A stretch of 64,000 bases of DNA from Mycobacterium sp. (GTDB lineage Bacteria; Actinomycetota; Actinomycetes; Mycobacteriales; Mycobacteriaceae), in contig NZ_PKEK01000005.1 in the NCBI RefSeq assembly GCF_002863225.1, positions 1 to 64,000 on the forward strand. Direction: 5' to 3'. A program made the translations under genes and the position numbers. The notes under the pieces were generated by a model. The model was not told the DNA's origin, did not search any database, and worked only from the letters and a program-made list of their open reading frames with translations. Positions 25,861 to 35,140 of the stretch are shown here, in pieces (within the stretch, counting starts at the first letter, position 1; every line of letters starts with the position of its first letter).

Positions 25861-25865
25861 ATCCT
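25860..25865 (+). promoter_or_regulatory. Predicted -10 element TATCCT of the 3beta-HSD promoter
   Basis: TATCCT lies 7 bases before the ATG, overlapping the right edge of the KstR operator by one base; no ribosome binding site is present, so the transcript is probably leaderless. Confidence 0.6.
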
Positions 25866-25872
25866 CGGCGGC

Positions 25873-26991
25873 ATGACTGAAGACTCCACCACCACGCCGA
25901 CCGCCCATCTCGGCCGGGTGCTGGTCACCGGCGGCTCGGGATTCGTCGGCGCGAACCTGGTGACCACCCTGCTGAATCAGGGTCATCAGGTGCGATCGTT
26001 CGATCGGGCGCCGTCGCCGCTGCAGGCGCAACCCGGCTTGGACGTGCTGCAGGGCGACATCTGCGACCGGGACGTCGTCGCCGCCGCGGTGGCCGGGATC
26101 GACACGGTGTTCCACACCGCGGCGCTGATCGAGTTGATGGGCGGCGCTTCGGTGACCGACGAATACCGCCAGCGCAGCTTCGCCGTGAACGTCGAGGGCA
26201 CCAAGAACCTGGTGCACGCCGCTCAGGCCGCCGGCGTCAGGCGATTCGTCTACACGTCGTCCAACAGCGTGGTGATGGGTGGCCGGCCCATCGCGGGTGG
26301 CGACGAGACGCTGCCCTACACCGATCGCTTCGCCGATCTCTACACCGAGACGAAGGTCGTCGCCGAGCGATTCGTGCTGTCCCAGAACGGCATTGACGAG
26401 CTGCTGACCTGTGCGATCCGCCCGAGCGGGATCTGGGGCCGCGGCGATCAGACGATGTTCCGCAAAGTTTTCGAAAGTGTGCTGGCCGGCCACGTCAAGG
26501 TGCTGGTCGGCCGCAAGTCCGCACGGCTGGACAACTCCTACGTGCACAACCTGATTCACGGATTCATCCTGGCCGCGCAGCATCTGGTCCCGGGCGGGAC
26601 GGCCCCGGGGCAGGCCTACTTCATCAACGACGCCGAGCCCATCAACATGTTCGAATTCGCCCGCCCGGTGGTGGCGGCGTGCGGGCAGCGGCTGCCGCGA
26701 CTGCGCATCTCCGGCGCCGCGGTGCGCGCTGCAATGCTGGGTTGGCAGCGGCTGCATTTCCGATTCGGGCTCCCCCAGCCGCCGCTGGAACCGTTGGCCG
26801 TCGAGCGGCTGTATCTGGACAACTACTTCTCGGTGGCCAAGGCCACCCGCGATCTCGGCTACCGGCCGTTGTTCACCACCGAGCAGGCGATGGTCGAGTG
26901 CCTGCCGTACTACACCGAATTGTTCGACCGGATGAAGGCCGCGGCCAAGCCCGCGCCGGTGGCCGTCGTCGCACCCGCGGTCGCGGAATAA
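25873..26991 (+). CDS. 3beta-hydroxysteroid dehydrogenase/delta5-isomerase family protein
   Basis: Oxidises 3beta-hydroxysteroids such as cholesterol to the 3-oxo form, the first step of sterol ring catabolism. The 372-residue protein is an extended short-chain dehydrogenase with GGSGFVG at residues 20-26 and the catalytic Ser129/130, Tyr157 and Lys161 (YTETK). It is the counterpart of H37Rv Rv1106c. An exact KstR operator overlaps its promoter, direct support for a sterol role. No C-terminal membrane helix is evident beyond weakly hydrophobic stretches. It follows xseB by 63 bases but has its own regulated promoter. Confidence 0.93.
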   Translation: MTEDSTTTPTAHLGRVLVTGGSGFVGANLVTTLLNQGHQVRSFDRAPSPLQAQPGLDVLQGDICDRDVVAAAVAGIDTVFHTAALIELMGGASVTDEYRQRSFAVNVEGTKNLVHAAQAAGVRRFVYTSSNSVVMGGRPIAGGDETLPYTDRFADLYTETKVVAERFVLSQNGIDELLTCAIRPSGIWGRGDQTMFRKVFESVLAGHVKVLVGRKSARLDNSYVHNLIHGFILAAQHLVPGGTAPGQAYFINDAEPINMFEFARPVVAACGQRLPRLRISGAAVRAAMLGWQRLHFRFGLPQPPLEPLAVERLYLDNYFSVAKATRDLGYRPLFTTEQAMVECLPYYTELFDRMKAAAKPAPVAVVAPAVAE

Positions 26992-27014
26992 CCGAGCTGT
27001 TCCGAGTCGGCGTG

Positions 27015-27020
27015 TAGCGT
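27015..27020 (+). promoter_or_regulatory. Predicted -10 element TAGCGT for the epimerase-SDR operon
   Basis: TANNNT hexamer 8 bases before the ATG of the epimerase gene. No AGGAG-type site is present. Read-through from the 3beta-HSD gene is also possible. Confidence 0.35.
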
Positions 27021-27028
27021 AATGCGCC

Positions 27029-28105
27029 ATGCGCGCCGGCGACGATGCGAAGCGGATTCTGGTCACCGGTGCGTTCGGGCTCGTCGGCTCGGAGACCGTT
27101 CGCCAGCTCATGGTCGAAGGACCTCACGTGATCGCCACCGACCTCGACGTGCCTGCCAATCGCAAGGCGGCCGAGGCGATGCCCTCGACCGAGGTGCACT
27201 GGGCCGACCTCACCGATCCCGACGCGGTTTCCCAACTGCTGCAAGAGGTTTCACCGACAGTGATCATCCACCTCGCCGCGATCATCCCGCCGGTCTGCTA
27301 CGCCCGGCCGGAGCTGGCCCGTCGGGTGAACGTGGACGCGACCAGACTGCTGCTCGACGCCGCCGCCGCGCTGCCGAACCCGCCGCGGTTCGTGCAGGCC
27401 TCGAGCATCGCGGCCTACGGACCCCGCAATCCGCACCGCATCAGCGACCTGCTCACCGCCGACACCCCGCTGCGACCCTCGGACATCTACGGCAGCCACA
27501 AGGCCGAGGCCGAGACGCTGGTGCGGGCGTCGGCGCTGGAGTGGGTGGTGTTGCGACTGGGCGGTGTGCTCACCTCTGATCCGCAGTTCGACCTCGATCT
27601 GGACACCATCTACTTCGAAGCGTCGCTGCCGATCGACGGACGCATCCAGACCGTCGACGTGCGCGACGTCGCGCGGGCCTTCATCGCGGCGACCACCGCG
27701 CCGGTCGTCGGTGAGACGCTGCTGATCGGTGGTGACGAGTCGCACCGGTTGGTGCAGGGTGACATCGCCCAGTCGATCGCGGCCGCGATGGGCCTGGTCG
27801 GCGGCATCCCGATCGGCCGCAGGGGTGATCCGGACAGCGACACCGACTGGTTCGCCACCGACTGGATGGACACCACACACTCGGCGAAAGTTCTGGATTT
27901 CCAGCGGATTTCGTGGCCGCAATTGCTGACCGAGACCGCCGCGCGGATGGGCTGGCGGCGTCATCCGGCGCGGGTGATCGCCCCGCTGACCCACGCTCTG
28001 CTGAAGCGCCGTTCGCCGTATCACCGTCACCCGGGCCGCTACGCCGACCCATGGGGCGTCGTCGATGCCAAGTGGCCACACTCCTCTGACGGGCAACACC
28101 GATGA
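27029..28105 (+). CDS. NAD-dependent epimerase/dehydratase family protein
   Basis: A 358-residue extended SDR. GAFGLVG at residues 14-20 binds the dinucleotide; Tyr154 and Lys158 in IYGSHKAEAE are catalytic; SSIAAYG supplies the serine. The C-terminal half is unlike sugar-nucleotide epimerases and closer to steroid or lignan-type reductases, so a hydroxysteroid or ketone substrate is plausible. It overlaps the next gene by 4 bases (ATGA) and starts 37 bases after the 3beta-HSD gene. Confidence 0.8.
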   Translation: MRAGDDAKRILVTGAFGLVGSETVRQLMVEGPHVIATDLDVPANRKAAEAMPSTEVHWADLTDPDAVSQLLQEVSPTVIIHLAAIIPPVCYARPELARRVNVDATRLLLDAAAALPNPPRFVQASSIAAYGPRNPHRISDLLTADTPLRPSDIYGSHKAEAETLVRASALEWVVLRLGGVLTSDPQFDLDLDTIYFEASLPIDGRIQTVDVRDVARAFIAATTAPVVGETLLIGGDESHRLVQGDIAQSIAAAMGLVGGIPIGRRGDPDSDTDWFATDWMDTTHSAKVLDFQRISWPQLLTETAARMGWRRHPARVIAPLTHALLKRRSPYHRHPGRYADPWGVVDAKWPHSSDGQHR

Positions 28106-28857
28106 CCGATCGCAGTGCCGTCGTCGTCGGCGGCGCCTCGGGCATCGGCAAGGCAGTTGCGCACGCGCTGGCCGCCGACGGGTGCCGGGTGATCGTCGCC
28201 GACCGCAATGCCGACGGAGCACGTTGCGTCGCAACCGAACTCGGTGATCCGCACAGCGCCGCGACGGTCGAGGTCACCGACGAGGACTCGGTGCGAACAC
28301 TGTTCGCCGAGGCAGGGGCGCTCGACATCGTGGTCAACACCGCGGGTTACAGCGCACTAGGACTGATCACCGAACTGGCCGCCGAAGACTTCCGCGGGGT
28401 CGTCGACGTCTGTCTCAACGGCGCCTTCCTGGTGATCAAGCACGCCGCCCCGCAGCTACGCGACGGCGGTGCCCTGGTGTCGATCAGCTCGCTGAACGGG
28501 CGCCAGCCCGCCGCGGCGATGAGCGCCTACTGCGCCGCGAAGGCCGGCCTGTCGATGCTGACCCAGGTTGCCGCGCTCGAGCTTGCGCCGCAGGGCATTC
28601 GGGTCAATGCCGTCGCGCCCGGATTCGTCCACACCCCGCTCACCGAGGCGGCCGCCCTGATCCCCGGCATCGTCGAGGAGTACGTCGAGAACACGCCGCT
28701 GGGCCGGGCCGGCACACCGGAGGACATCGCCGACGCCGTGCTGTTCCTGTGCAAGGCGCCATGGCTGACCGGCGAAGTGCTCGACATCAACGGCGGCGCC
28801 CACATGAAGCGCTATCCCGACCTGATGGGCCACATCATGAAGCTTGCGGAGCAATGA
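28102..28857 (+). CDS. Short-chain dehydrogenase/reductase (classical SDR)
   Basis: A 251-residue classical SDR. GGASGIGKA at residues 10-18, NTAG at 79-82 and the catalytic Ser129, Tyr143, Lys147 (SAYCAAK) are all in place; VNAVAPGFVHTPL follows. The acidic residue after strand 2 (ADRNADG) predicts NAD preference. Substrate unknown; context suggests a sterol or other alicyclic alcohol. Coupled to both neighbours by ATGA overlaps. Confidence 0.88.
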   Translation: MTDRSAVVVGGASGIGKAVAHALAADGCRVIVADRNADGARCVATELGDPHSAATVEVTDEDSVRTLFAEAGALDIVVNTAGYSALGLITELAAEDFRGVVDVCLNGAFLVIKHAAPQLRDGGALVSISSLNGRQPAAAMSAYCAAKAGLSMLTQVAALELAPQGIRVNAVAPGFVHTPLTEAAALIPGIVEEYVENTPLGRAGTPEDIADAVLFLCKAPWLTGEVLDINGGAHMKRYPDLMGHIMKLAEQ

Positions 28858-29696
28858 CTTTCAAAGACTTCACCGGCAGGCAGGCGATCGTCACCGGCGC
28901 GGGCTCGGGCATCGGTGCGGCACTGTGCCGGGCGCTGGTCGCCGCGGGCGCGGACGTGCTCTGCACCGACGTCGACGGCGCCGCCGCGGCCCGCACCGCC
29001 GAGGGGCTGGCGGGTCCGGGCACCGCGACGTCGGCCACCCTTGATGTCACCGACCCGGCCGCGGTCCAGGCCGCCGTCGACGGCGTGGTGGCCCGCGCCG
29101 GACGCCTCGACCTGATGTTCAACAACGCCGGAATCGCTTGGGGCGGTGACACCGAACTGCTGACGCTGGAGCAGTGGAACGCGATCATCGACGTCAACAT
29201 CCGCGGCGTCGTGCACGGGGTGACCGCCGCCTACCCGGTGATGCTGCGGCAGGGCGACGGACACATCGTCAACACCGCGTCGATGGCCGGGCTGGCCGCG
29301 GCCGGTCAGATCACCAGCTACGTGACGACCAAGCACGCGATCGTCGGGCTGTCGCTGGCCCTGCGCTCGGAAGCCGTCTCACGCGGCGTCGGCGTGCTGG
29401 CGGTGTGCCCCGGCGCCGTCGAAACCCCGATCCTGGACAAGGGAGCGATCGGCGGCTTCGTCGGCCGCGACTATTACCTGCGTGGGCAGGGCATGAAGAA
29501 TGCCTACAGCGCTGACACATTGGCCGTCGACACGTTGCGGGCGATCACCCGCAACAAGGCGCTGTTGGTCAAGCCCCGGCAGGCCTACGCTTCCTGGGTG
29601 TTCGCCCGGCTGGCGCCGAACCTGTTGCAGCGCATGTCGATCCGATTCATCGCCGACCAGCGCAAGCGCCAGGCTGCTAACGCAGCCGCTCGTTGA
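28854..29696 (+). CDS. Short-chain dehydrogenase/reductase (classical SDR, long C-terminus)
   Basis: A 280-residue classical SDR with GAGSGIG at residues 15-21, NNAG at 90-93 and Tyr156/Lys160 (SYVTTK). A C-terminal extension (NKALLVKPRQAYASWVFARLAPNLLQRMSIRF) looks like an amphipathic membrane-associating helix, as in steroid-type SDRs. Asp after strand 2 (CTDVDG) predicts NAD. The ATG overlaps the previous stop. The last 20 bases overlap the opposing dienelactone hydrolase gene. Confidence 0.87.
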   Translation: MTFKDFTGRQAIVTGAGSGIGAALCRALVAAGADVLCTDVDGAAAARTAEGLAGPGTATSATLDVTDPAAVQAAVDGVVARAGRLDLMFNNAGIAWGGDTELLTLEQWNAIIDVNIRGVVHGVTAAYPVMLRQGDGHIVNTASMAGLAAAGQITSYVTTKHAIVGLSLALRSEAVSRGVGVLAVCPGAVETPILDKGAIGGFVGRDYYLRGQGMKNAYSADTLAVDTLRAITRNKALLVKPRQAYASWVFARLAPNLLQRMSIRFIADQRKRQAANAAAR

Positions 29697-30474
29697 AGAA
29701 CTCGACGACCCGCTTGCGCGCCTCGTAGGCCGGCTGCCCGTTGACCTCGCGCACCTCGTCGGTCAGCACCGAGTGCGCCAGCCGTGAGAACCCGTGCGCG
29801 TTGCCGGGTTTGGAGTCGATTTCGATCACCTCGAACGCGTCGCCCAGGCGGTCCTTGAGCGTCTTGAACCGCTCGCCCGGCGCCAACCTGTCCTCGCTGA
29901 ACCTCAGCCCGATCGCGCACAGTCCCTCGTTGACGGCACGGTCCTTGAACGCGTTCAACTCCAGGTCGCTCACGCCGGCGTCGCGCCGCTGGCGCGGCGT
30001 CAGCGGAAACGGCACCGACGGCTGGCTGAGCACAGGCGCGAGCACGCTGTCGTCGACCGCGGCCGCCAGCGCGAAGCCGCCGGTGAAACATTCCCCGATC
30101 ACCCCGACGCCCTTGCCCGGCGTCGACTTGTTCAGGTCGCGAGCCAGCGCCCGCAGGTAGACCGCCACCGGCCGTTGTTTGTTGGTCGCCAACGCCGCGA
30201 ATTCGCGTGCCACACAGGCGCGCGCGATGCTGGCGGCGAGGTAGGCGGGATCCTTGCCGCGACCCGGCTCGCCGAACAGCGACGGGATCGCGACGGTGAA
30301 ACCGTTGTCCACCAAGTGGTTTCCCAGACCCAGCACGCCGGGGTGGATGCCCGGGATTTCAGGGATCAGCACGACGCCGGGCCCGTCGCCGCGGCGATAG
30401 ACATCGTGGGTGTATCCGCCGCCGGTGAACGGCTCCGCAGTCCAGCCTGTGAGGTCGGCAACGGGTGCGCTCAT
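29677..30474 (-). CDS. Dienelactone hydrolase family protein
   Basis: A 265-residue alpha/beta hydrolase with a cysteine nucleophile: Cys129 in GECFTGG, the dienelactone hydrolase elbow. GNAHGFSR near the C-terminus holds the catalytic His. Members open lactones of aromatic breakdown, but many actinobacterial copies act on other esters. The start ATG overlaps the stop of the upstream DUF4245 gene by 4 bases. Confidence 0.85.
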   Translation of the reverse strand: MSAPVADLTGWTAEPFTGGGYTHDVYRRGDGPGVVLIPEIPGIHPGVLGLGNHLVDNGFTVAIPSLFGEPGRGKDPAYLAASIARACVAREFAALATNKQRPVAVYLRALARDLNKSTPGKGVGVIGECFTGGFALAAAVDDSVLAPVLSQPSVPFPLTPRQRRDAGVSDLELNAFKDRAVNEGLCAIGLRFSEDRLAPGERFKTLKDRLGDAFEVIEIDSKPGNAHGFSRLAHSVLTDEVREVNGQPAYEARKRVVEFFNERLR

Positions 30475-31142
30475 GAATGCTTCTCCTGTCGATGCGCCGG
30501 CAGCGGTGGCTGCGACTGGGTGGCCGCCGCCAGCGTACGAAACTCGTCGGGAGTGCCGGCACCGCTGATGCCGATCTGGGCCGGACCGACCGGGCTGTTC
30601 AGCCGCGTCGTCCACACCGGCTCGACACCGTCACCCTGATAGGTGATCCAGCGGGTGCCGTTCACGTCGACGGTGCCGTTGGGGAACATCGACGGGTGAA
30701 TCGCGCCGACCAGCTTGTTCTCGTCGGCGTTGCTCTGAGTCAGGCTCAGATACATTCCGCCCGGGCTGATGTAGCCGATCGTCGAGGTGACCGCGCGCAG
30801 CTTCTGTCCGGTCGAGGGGTCGGTGCGGCCGTCGGAGATGCCACCGCGCCCGCCCGAGTTGGCCTGCCAGCCCGGCGGTAGCTGAGGTAACCGGACCGGA
30901 AACCCCAGCGCCTGCGCGTCGGCATTCAGGGCGCCGGAGGCGTTGTAGGCGGGCACCGGGCCACGGTTGATCCCGCTCGGGGAGAACGAGCACATTCCTG
31001 CCACCCCGGCCAGCACGATGCAGGCGACCACGAGCGGGGCGATCGACCAGAACATGTCCCGGCCGTCCTGCAGCAACCGGGGCTTGGCCGGTTTTGCCGA
31101 TGGCCGCGGCTGTTCAGCCGAGGGCGGTAGCTCTGAGGTCAC
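30471..31142 (-). CDS. DUF4245 domain membrane protein
   Basis: A 223-residue protein with a cytosolic Pro-rich N-terminus, one membrane helix ([24 protein letters not shown]) and an extracytoplasmic DUF4245 domain ([22 protein letters not shown] and [13 protein letters not shown] are typical). Function unknown; in H37Rv the gene next to glpX (Rv1100) has the same layout. The GTG start was chosen because the longer frame runs antisense into glpX. Divergent from glpX with a 55-base gap. Confidence 0.85.
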   Translation of the reverse strand: MTSELPPSAEQPRPSAKPAKPRLLQDGRDMFWSIAPLVVACIVLAGVAGMCSFSPSGINRGPVPAYNASGALNADAQALGFPVRLPQLPPGWQANSGGRGGISDGRTDPSTGQKLRAVTSTIGYISPGGMYLSLTQSNADENKLVGAIHPSMFPNGTVDVNGTRWITYQGDGVEPVWTTRLNSPVGPAQIGISGAGTPDEFRTLAAATQSQPPLPAHRQEKHS

Positions 31143-31197
31143 AACTCGAGTATCCCAGCTCCCGAGCGGGAAGCCGCCTCTGGGACAATCGGCAGTC

Positions 31198-32283
31198 ATG
31201 AGTGATCGCGCCGTTGCCTCCTCGCCGCCCGAAGACGGCTCGTCGTCGCCGACGGTGGGCGCCAGCCGCCGTGAGGCCCCGGACCGCAACCTCGCCCTCG
31301 AACTCGTCCGGGTCACCGAGGCAGGCGCCATGGCCGCCGGCCGCTGGGTGGGCCGCGGCGACAAGGAAGGCGGCGACGGCGCGGCTGTCGATGCCATTCG
31401 CCAGCTGGTGAACTCGGTGTCGATGCGTGGCGTCGTGGTGATCGGCGAGGGTGAAAAAGACGAAGCGCCGATGCTCTACAACGGCGAACAGGTCGGCAAC
31501 GGTGACGGCCCGGAATGCGACTTCGCGGTGGACCCGGTGGACGGCACCACGCTGATGAGCAAGGGCATGCCCAACGCCATCTCGGTGCTCGCGGTGGCCG
31601 ACCGTGGCGCGATGTTCGACCCGTCGGCGGTGTTCTACATGAACAAGATCGCCGTCGGGCCGGATGCCGCCCACGTTCTGGACATCACCGCGCCGATCGC
31701 CGACAACATCCGCGCGGTGGCTAAGGTCAAGGGCCTGTCGGTGCCGGACATGACGGTCTGCATCCTGGACCGGCCTCGGCACGACCAGCTGATCAAGGAC
31801 GCCCGCGCGACCGGCGCCCGGATCCGGCTGATCACCGACGGTGACGTGGCCGGGGCGATCTCGGCCTGCCGGCCCGGCTCGGGCACCGACATGCTGGCCG
31901 GAATCGGCGGTACCCCGGAGGGCATCATCGCGGCCGCGGCGATCCGCTGCATGGGCGGCGAATTGCAGGCGCAGCTGGCGCCGACCGATGACGCCGAGCG
32001 GCAGAAAGCGCTCGACGCCGGCTACGACCTCGACGCGGTGCTGACGGTGCGTGACCTGGTGGCGGGTGAGAACGTCTTCTTCTGCGCCACCGGCGTCACC
32101 GACGGCGACCTGCTCAAGGGCGTGCGCTACGAGCCGGGCGGCTGCACCACGCAGTCGATCGTGATGCGGTCCAAGTCCGGCACGCTACGGATGGTCGAGG
32201 GCTTCCACCGGCTGGCCAAGCTCAACGAATACTCCGCGATCGACTTCACCGGCGACAGCAGCGCCGCGTATCCCCTCCCCTGA
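31198..32283 (+). CDS. glpX: Fructose-1,6-bisphosphatase class II
   Basis: The gluconeogenic phosphatase of mycobacteria (H37Rv glpX, Rv1099c). The 361-residue protein has metal-binding [10 protein letters not shown] (residues 83-92) and DPVDGTT (112-118), and the later [16 protein letters not shown] segment. A Ser/Pro-rich 28-residue leader precedes the domain. The ATG at the end of GGCAGTC was chosen; the upstream frame is antisense to the DUF4245 gene. Followed after 25 bases by fumC. Confidence 0.96.
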   Translation: MSDRAVASSPPEDGSSSPTVGASRREAPDRNLALELVRVTEAGAMAAGRWVGRGDKEGGDGAAVDAIRQLVNSVSMRGVVVIGEGEKDEAPMLYNGEQVGNGDGPECDFAVDPVDGTTLMSKGMPNAISVLAVADRGAMFDPSAVFYMNKIAVGPDAAHVLDITAPIADNIRAVAKVKGLSVPDMTVCILDRPRHDQLIKDARATGARIRLITDGDVAGAISACRPGSGTDMLAGIGGTPEGIIAAAAIRCMGGELQAQLAPTDDAERQKALDAGYDLDAVLTVRDLVAGENVFFCATGVTDGDLLKGVRYEPGGCTTQSIVMRSKSGTLRMVEGFHRLAKLNEYSAIDFTGDSSAAYPLP

Positions 32284-32308
32284 CCACCACTCACCGAGGA
32301 GCGCCCCT

Positions 32309-33709
32309 GTGGCAGACGACACCGAGTACCGCATCGAGCACGACACCATGGGCGAGGTCCGGGTACCCGCAAAAGCGTTGTGGCGAGCCCAGACTCAGCG
32401 TGCCGTGGAGAACTTCCCGATCTCCGGTCGCGGCCTGGAGCGCACCCAGATCCGCGCCCTCGGCCTGCTGAAGGGCGCTTGTGCCCAGGTGAACAAGGAT
32501 CTCGGGCTGCTGGACGCCGAGAAGGCCGACGCGATCATCGCGGCCGCCGCCGAGATCGCCGACGGCAAGCACGACGACCAGTTCCCGATCGACGTGTTCC
32601 AGACCGGCTCGGGCACCAGTTCCAACATGAACACCAACGAGGTGATCGCGTCCATTGCCGGCGCCAACGGCGTGTCCGTGCACCCCAACGACGACGTCAA
32701 CATGTCGCAGTCGTCCAATGACACCTTCCCGACTGCCACCCACATCGCTTCCACCGAAGCCGCTGTGCGCCATCTCATTCCGGCACTGCAGGTGCTGCAC
32801 GACGCGTTGGCCGGCAAGGCCCGCGAGTGGCACACCGTGGTCAAGTCGGGCCGCACCCACCTGATGGACGCGGTCCCGGTGACGCTGGGCCAGGAGTTCT
32901 CCGGGTACGCCCGCCAGATCGAAGCCGGCATCGAGCGGGTGCGCGCGACGCTGCCCCGGCTGGGCGAGCTGGCGATCGGCGGAACCGCGGTCGGCACCGG
33001 CCTCAACGCCCCCGACGGATTCGGCGCCAAGGTGGTGCAGGTGCTGGTCACCCAGACCGGTTTGGACGAATTGCGCACCGCGTCAAACTCTTTCGAGGCT
33101 CAAGCCGCCCGCGACGGACTGGTCGAGGCGTCCGGTGCACTGCGTACCATCGCGGTGTCGCTGACCAAGATCGCCAACGATGTGCGCTGGATGGGCTCCG
33201 GCCCGTTGACCGGTCTGGGCGAGATCCAGCTGCCGGACCTGCAACCGGGTAGCTCGATCATGCCGGGCAAGGTCAATCCCGTTCTGCCCGAGGCGGTTAC
33301 ACAGGTGGCCGCACAGGTGATCGGCAACGACGCCGCCGTCGCGGTCGGCGGGTTGTCGGGTGCGTTCGAGTTGAACGTCTACATCCCGATGATGGCCCGC
33401 AACGTTCTCGAGTCATTCAAGCTGCTGACCAACGTCTCGACACTGTTCGCCGAGCGCTGCATCGTCGGCCTGAAGGCCAACGAGGATCACCTGAAGGAGC
33501 TGGCCGAGTCGTCGCCGTCGATCGTCACGCCGCTGAACTCGGCGATCGGCTACGAGGAGGCCGCCGCGGTGGCCAAGCAGGCGCTCAAGGAGAAGAAGAC
33601 CATTCGGCAAACCGTCATCGACCGCGGGTTGATCGGTGACAAACTGTCCGAGGAAGAACTCGACCGCCGTCTCGACGTGCTTGCGATGGCCAAGGTCACC
33701 GAGGAGTAG
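32309..33709 (+). CDS. fumC: Fumarate hydratase class II
   Basis: Interconverts fumarate and malate in the TCA cycle without iron. The 466-residue protein carries [11 protein letters not shown] (residues 314-324), the family signature with the catalytic flexible loop, SGTSSNMN (101-108), SSND (135-138) and the catalytic His183 in GRTHL. GTG start after GAGGAG. It forms an operon with glpX, which couples malate formation with gluconeogenesis. Confidence 0.96.
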   Translation: MADDTEYRIEHDTMGEVRVPAKALWRAQTQRAVENFPISGRGLERTQIRALGLLKGACAQVNKDLGLLDAEKADAIIAAAAEIADGKHDDQFPIDVFQTGSGTSSNMNTNEVIASIAGANGVSVHPNDDVNMSQSSNDTFPTATHIASTEAAVRHLIPALQVLHDALAGKAREWHTVVKSGRTHLMDAVPVTLGQEFSGYARQIEAGIERVRATLPRLGELAIGGTAVGTGLNAPDGFGAKVVQVLVTQTGLDELRTASNSFEAQAARDGLVEASGALRTIAVSLTKIANDVRWMGSGPLTGLGEIQLPDLQPGSSIMPGKVNPVLPEAVTQVAAQVIGNDAAVAVGGLSGAFELNVYIPMMARNVLESFKLLTNVSTLFAERCIVGLKANEDHLKELAESSPSIVTPLNSAIGYEEAAAVAKQALKEKKTIRQTVIDRGLIGDKLSEEELDRRLDVLAMAKVTEE

Positions 33710-33711
33710 CC

Positions 33712-34176
33712 ATGCTCGACGACGGACTCCGTCAACGCCGCCTCGCGCTCATCGAAGAGCACATGAACACCGAGGTGACCAAGGAGTTCGATCGCACCCT
33801 GGCCACGTTCAACGGGCACCCCCGCTACGAGATCATGGCCACCGGTCAGGTTTTCGACGGCGACGACGAGGTCATGAACTACTACCTGACCACCCGGACG
33901 GCGTTTCCCGACCAGCGGCACGACAACGTGCGGTTCCACTTCACCGACGACACGGTGATCACCGAATTCGATTTGCTGGGAACCAATCTCGGCGAGTTCT
34001 ACGGAATGCCGCCTACCGGCAAGGCTTTCCGGGTACCGATCATCGCGGTGTTCTTCTTCGACGGCGAGCGGATCACCAACGAACGCATCTACTTCGACAG
34101 CGCCAGCCTGGTGACCCAGATCGGCCGAGGTGAGCTGTTGGCGCTGGCCGCGACGGGCGATCTGCCGGGACAGTGA
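33712..34176 (+). CDS. NTF2/SnoaL-like fold protein
   Basis: A 154-residue protein whose central part (VFDGDDEVMNYYLTTRTAFPDQRHDNVRFHFTDDTVITEFDLLGTN and GKAFRVPIIAVFFFDGERITNERIYFD) is the cone-shaped SnoaL/NTF2 fold used by polyketide cyclases and small hydratases or isomerases. Catalytic residues cannot be assigned. It begins 3 bases after fumC, so it is translated with it. Confidence 0.8.
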   Translation: MLDDGLRQRRLALIEEHMNTEVTKEFDRTLATFNGHPRYEIMATGQVFDGDDEVMNYYLTTRTAFPDQRHDNVRFHFTDDTVITEFDLLGTNLGEFYGMPPTGKAFRVPIIAVFFFDGERITNERIYFDSASLVTQIGRGELLALAATGDLPGQ

Positions 34177-34219
34177 GCCGGGCTGTGCAGCTCATGCACG
34201 GGACCCGCACGGCCTCGGC

Positions 34220-35104
34220 CTAGCTGCCGTTGTTCGGTCCGCCCGAGTTCTGGCCTGCCACATCGGTGATCGGGAAGTTCGGCATCGGCGGCGGCGACGG
34301 CGTGTTCGGCAACGACGGGATCTCCGAGGCCGGAATGTCGTGCAGCGCATTGGCCGGCGGGCCGTTCTCCCGCGACCCGTAGACACTGCCCGGCGCCCGC
34401 GATCCGAGCAGCTGACTGACCGTCACCAGGTGGTAGTTGTTGGCCTTGAGCACCGGGATGAACTGCTCGACGAGATCGACTGTGCTGGAGTAGGTGTCGT
34501 GCATCAGCACCACCGAGCCCGGCTTGATCTGGGTGAACAGCAGGAATCTGCTGGCGCCGGTGTTGGAGTCGTTGATCCAGTCGAAAGGAATGACGTCCCA
34601 CAGGATGGCCGCCTGGCCGGCTTTGGCGGCCTGGTCGTTGACCGCGGCGTTGGTCAACCCGCCCGGCGGCCGCCACAGCTTCGGCGTCACCCCGGTCGCC
34701 GCGACGATCGCGTCGGTGGCGCGGGAGAACTGACTCGGCACATCGGCGGGCGGCAGCGTCGTCATGTTGGGGTGTTCCCAGGTATGGCTGCCGAGTTCCA
34801 TGCCGGCCTCGACCACCCGCTTGGCGCCGGCCGGGTTGGCCGCGACCTTGTTGCCGATCTCGAAGAATGTCGCCTTGGCGTTGTTGGCCTTCAGGATGCC
34901 CAGCAACCGGTCGGTGAACGGCGTCGGCCCGTCGTCGAAGGTGAGCGCCACACACTTGACCTGTGCGCAGTCCACCTCGTCGTTGGCGTGGGCGAACCGG
35001 ACGTGCCCGGTGAAGGCTCCGACCGCCACGATGACCGCGGCGGCCGCGACGCCGGCGACGGTACGCAGGTACCGCCACTTCTGGCTGTCGGGTCGTTTCG
35101 GCAC
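34220..35104 (-). CDS. Polysaccharide deacetylase, membrane-anchored (Rv1096-like)
   Basis: A 294-residue enzyme with a signal anchor (residues 15-32) and a NodB domain. Motif 1 is TFDDGP (55-60, Asp57 base and Asp58 metal), motif 2 SHTWEH (His107, His111 metal) and motif 3 RPPGG (145-149). A Pro/Asn-rich tail follows, PSLPNTPSPPPMPNF. The family removes N-acetyl groups from peptidoglycan or other glycans; the H37Rv counterpart Rv1096 is reported to deacetylate peptidoglycan and favour lysozyme resistance. Convergent with the NTF2-fold gene. Confidence 0.92.
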   Translation of the reverse strand: MPKRPDSQKWRYLRTVAGVAAAAVIVAVGAFTGHVRFAHANDEVDCAQVKCVALTFDDGPTPFTDRLLGILKANNAKATFFEIGNKVAANPAGAKRVVEAGMELGSHTWEHPNMTTLPPADVPSQFSRATDAIVAATGVTPKLWRPPGGLTNAAVNDQAAKAGQAAILWDVIPFDWINDSNTGASRFLLFTQIKPGSVVLMHDTYSSTVDLVEQFIPVLKANNYHLVTVSQLLGSRAPGSVYGSRENGPPANALHDIPASEIPSLPNTPSPPPMPNFPITDVAGQNSGGPNNGS

Positions 35105-35140
35105 GGCCGAAGCCTACCCGCGCCGGAGTGCCGGCCCGAA

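Noticed and set aside
25855..27111. Minus-strand frame of 418 residues antisense to the 3beta-HSD gene
   Set aside because: Shadow caused by high G+C; no motif, and it would cross the KstR operator and promoter.
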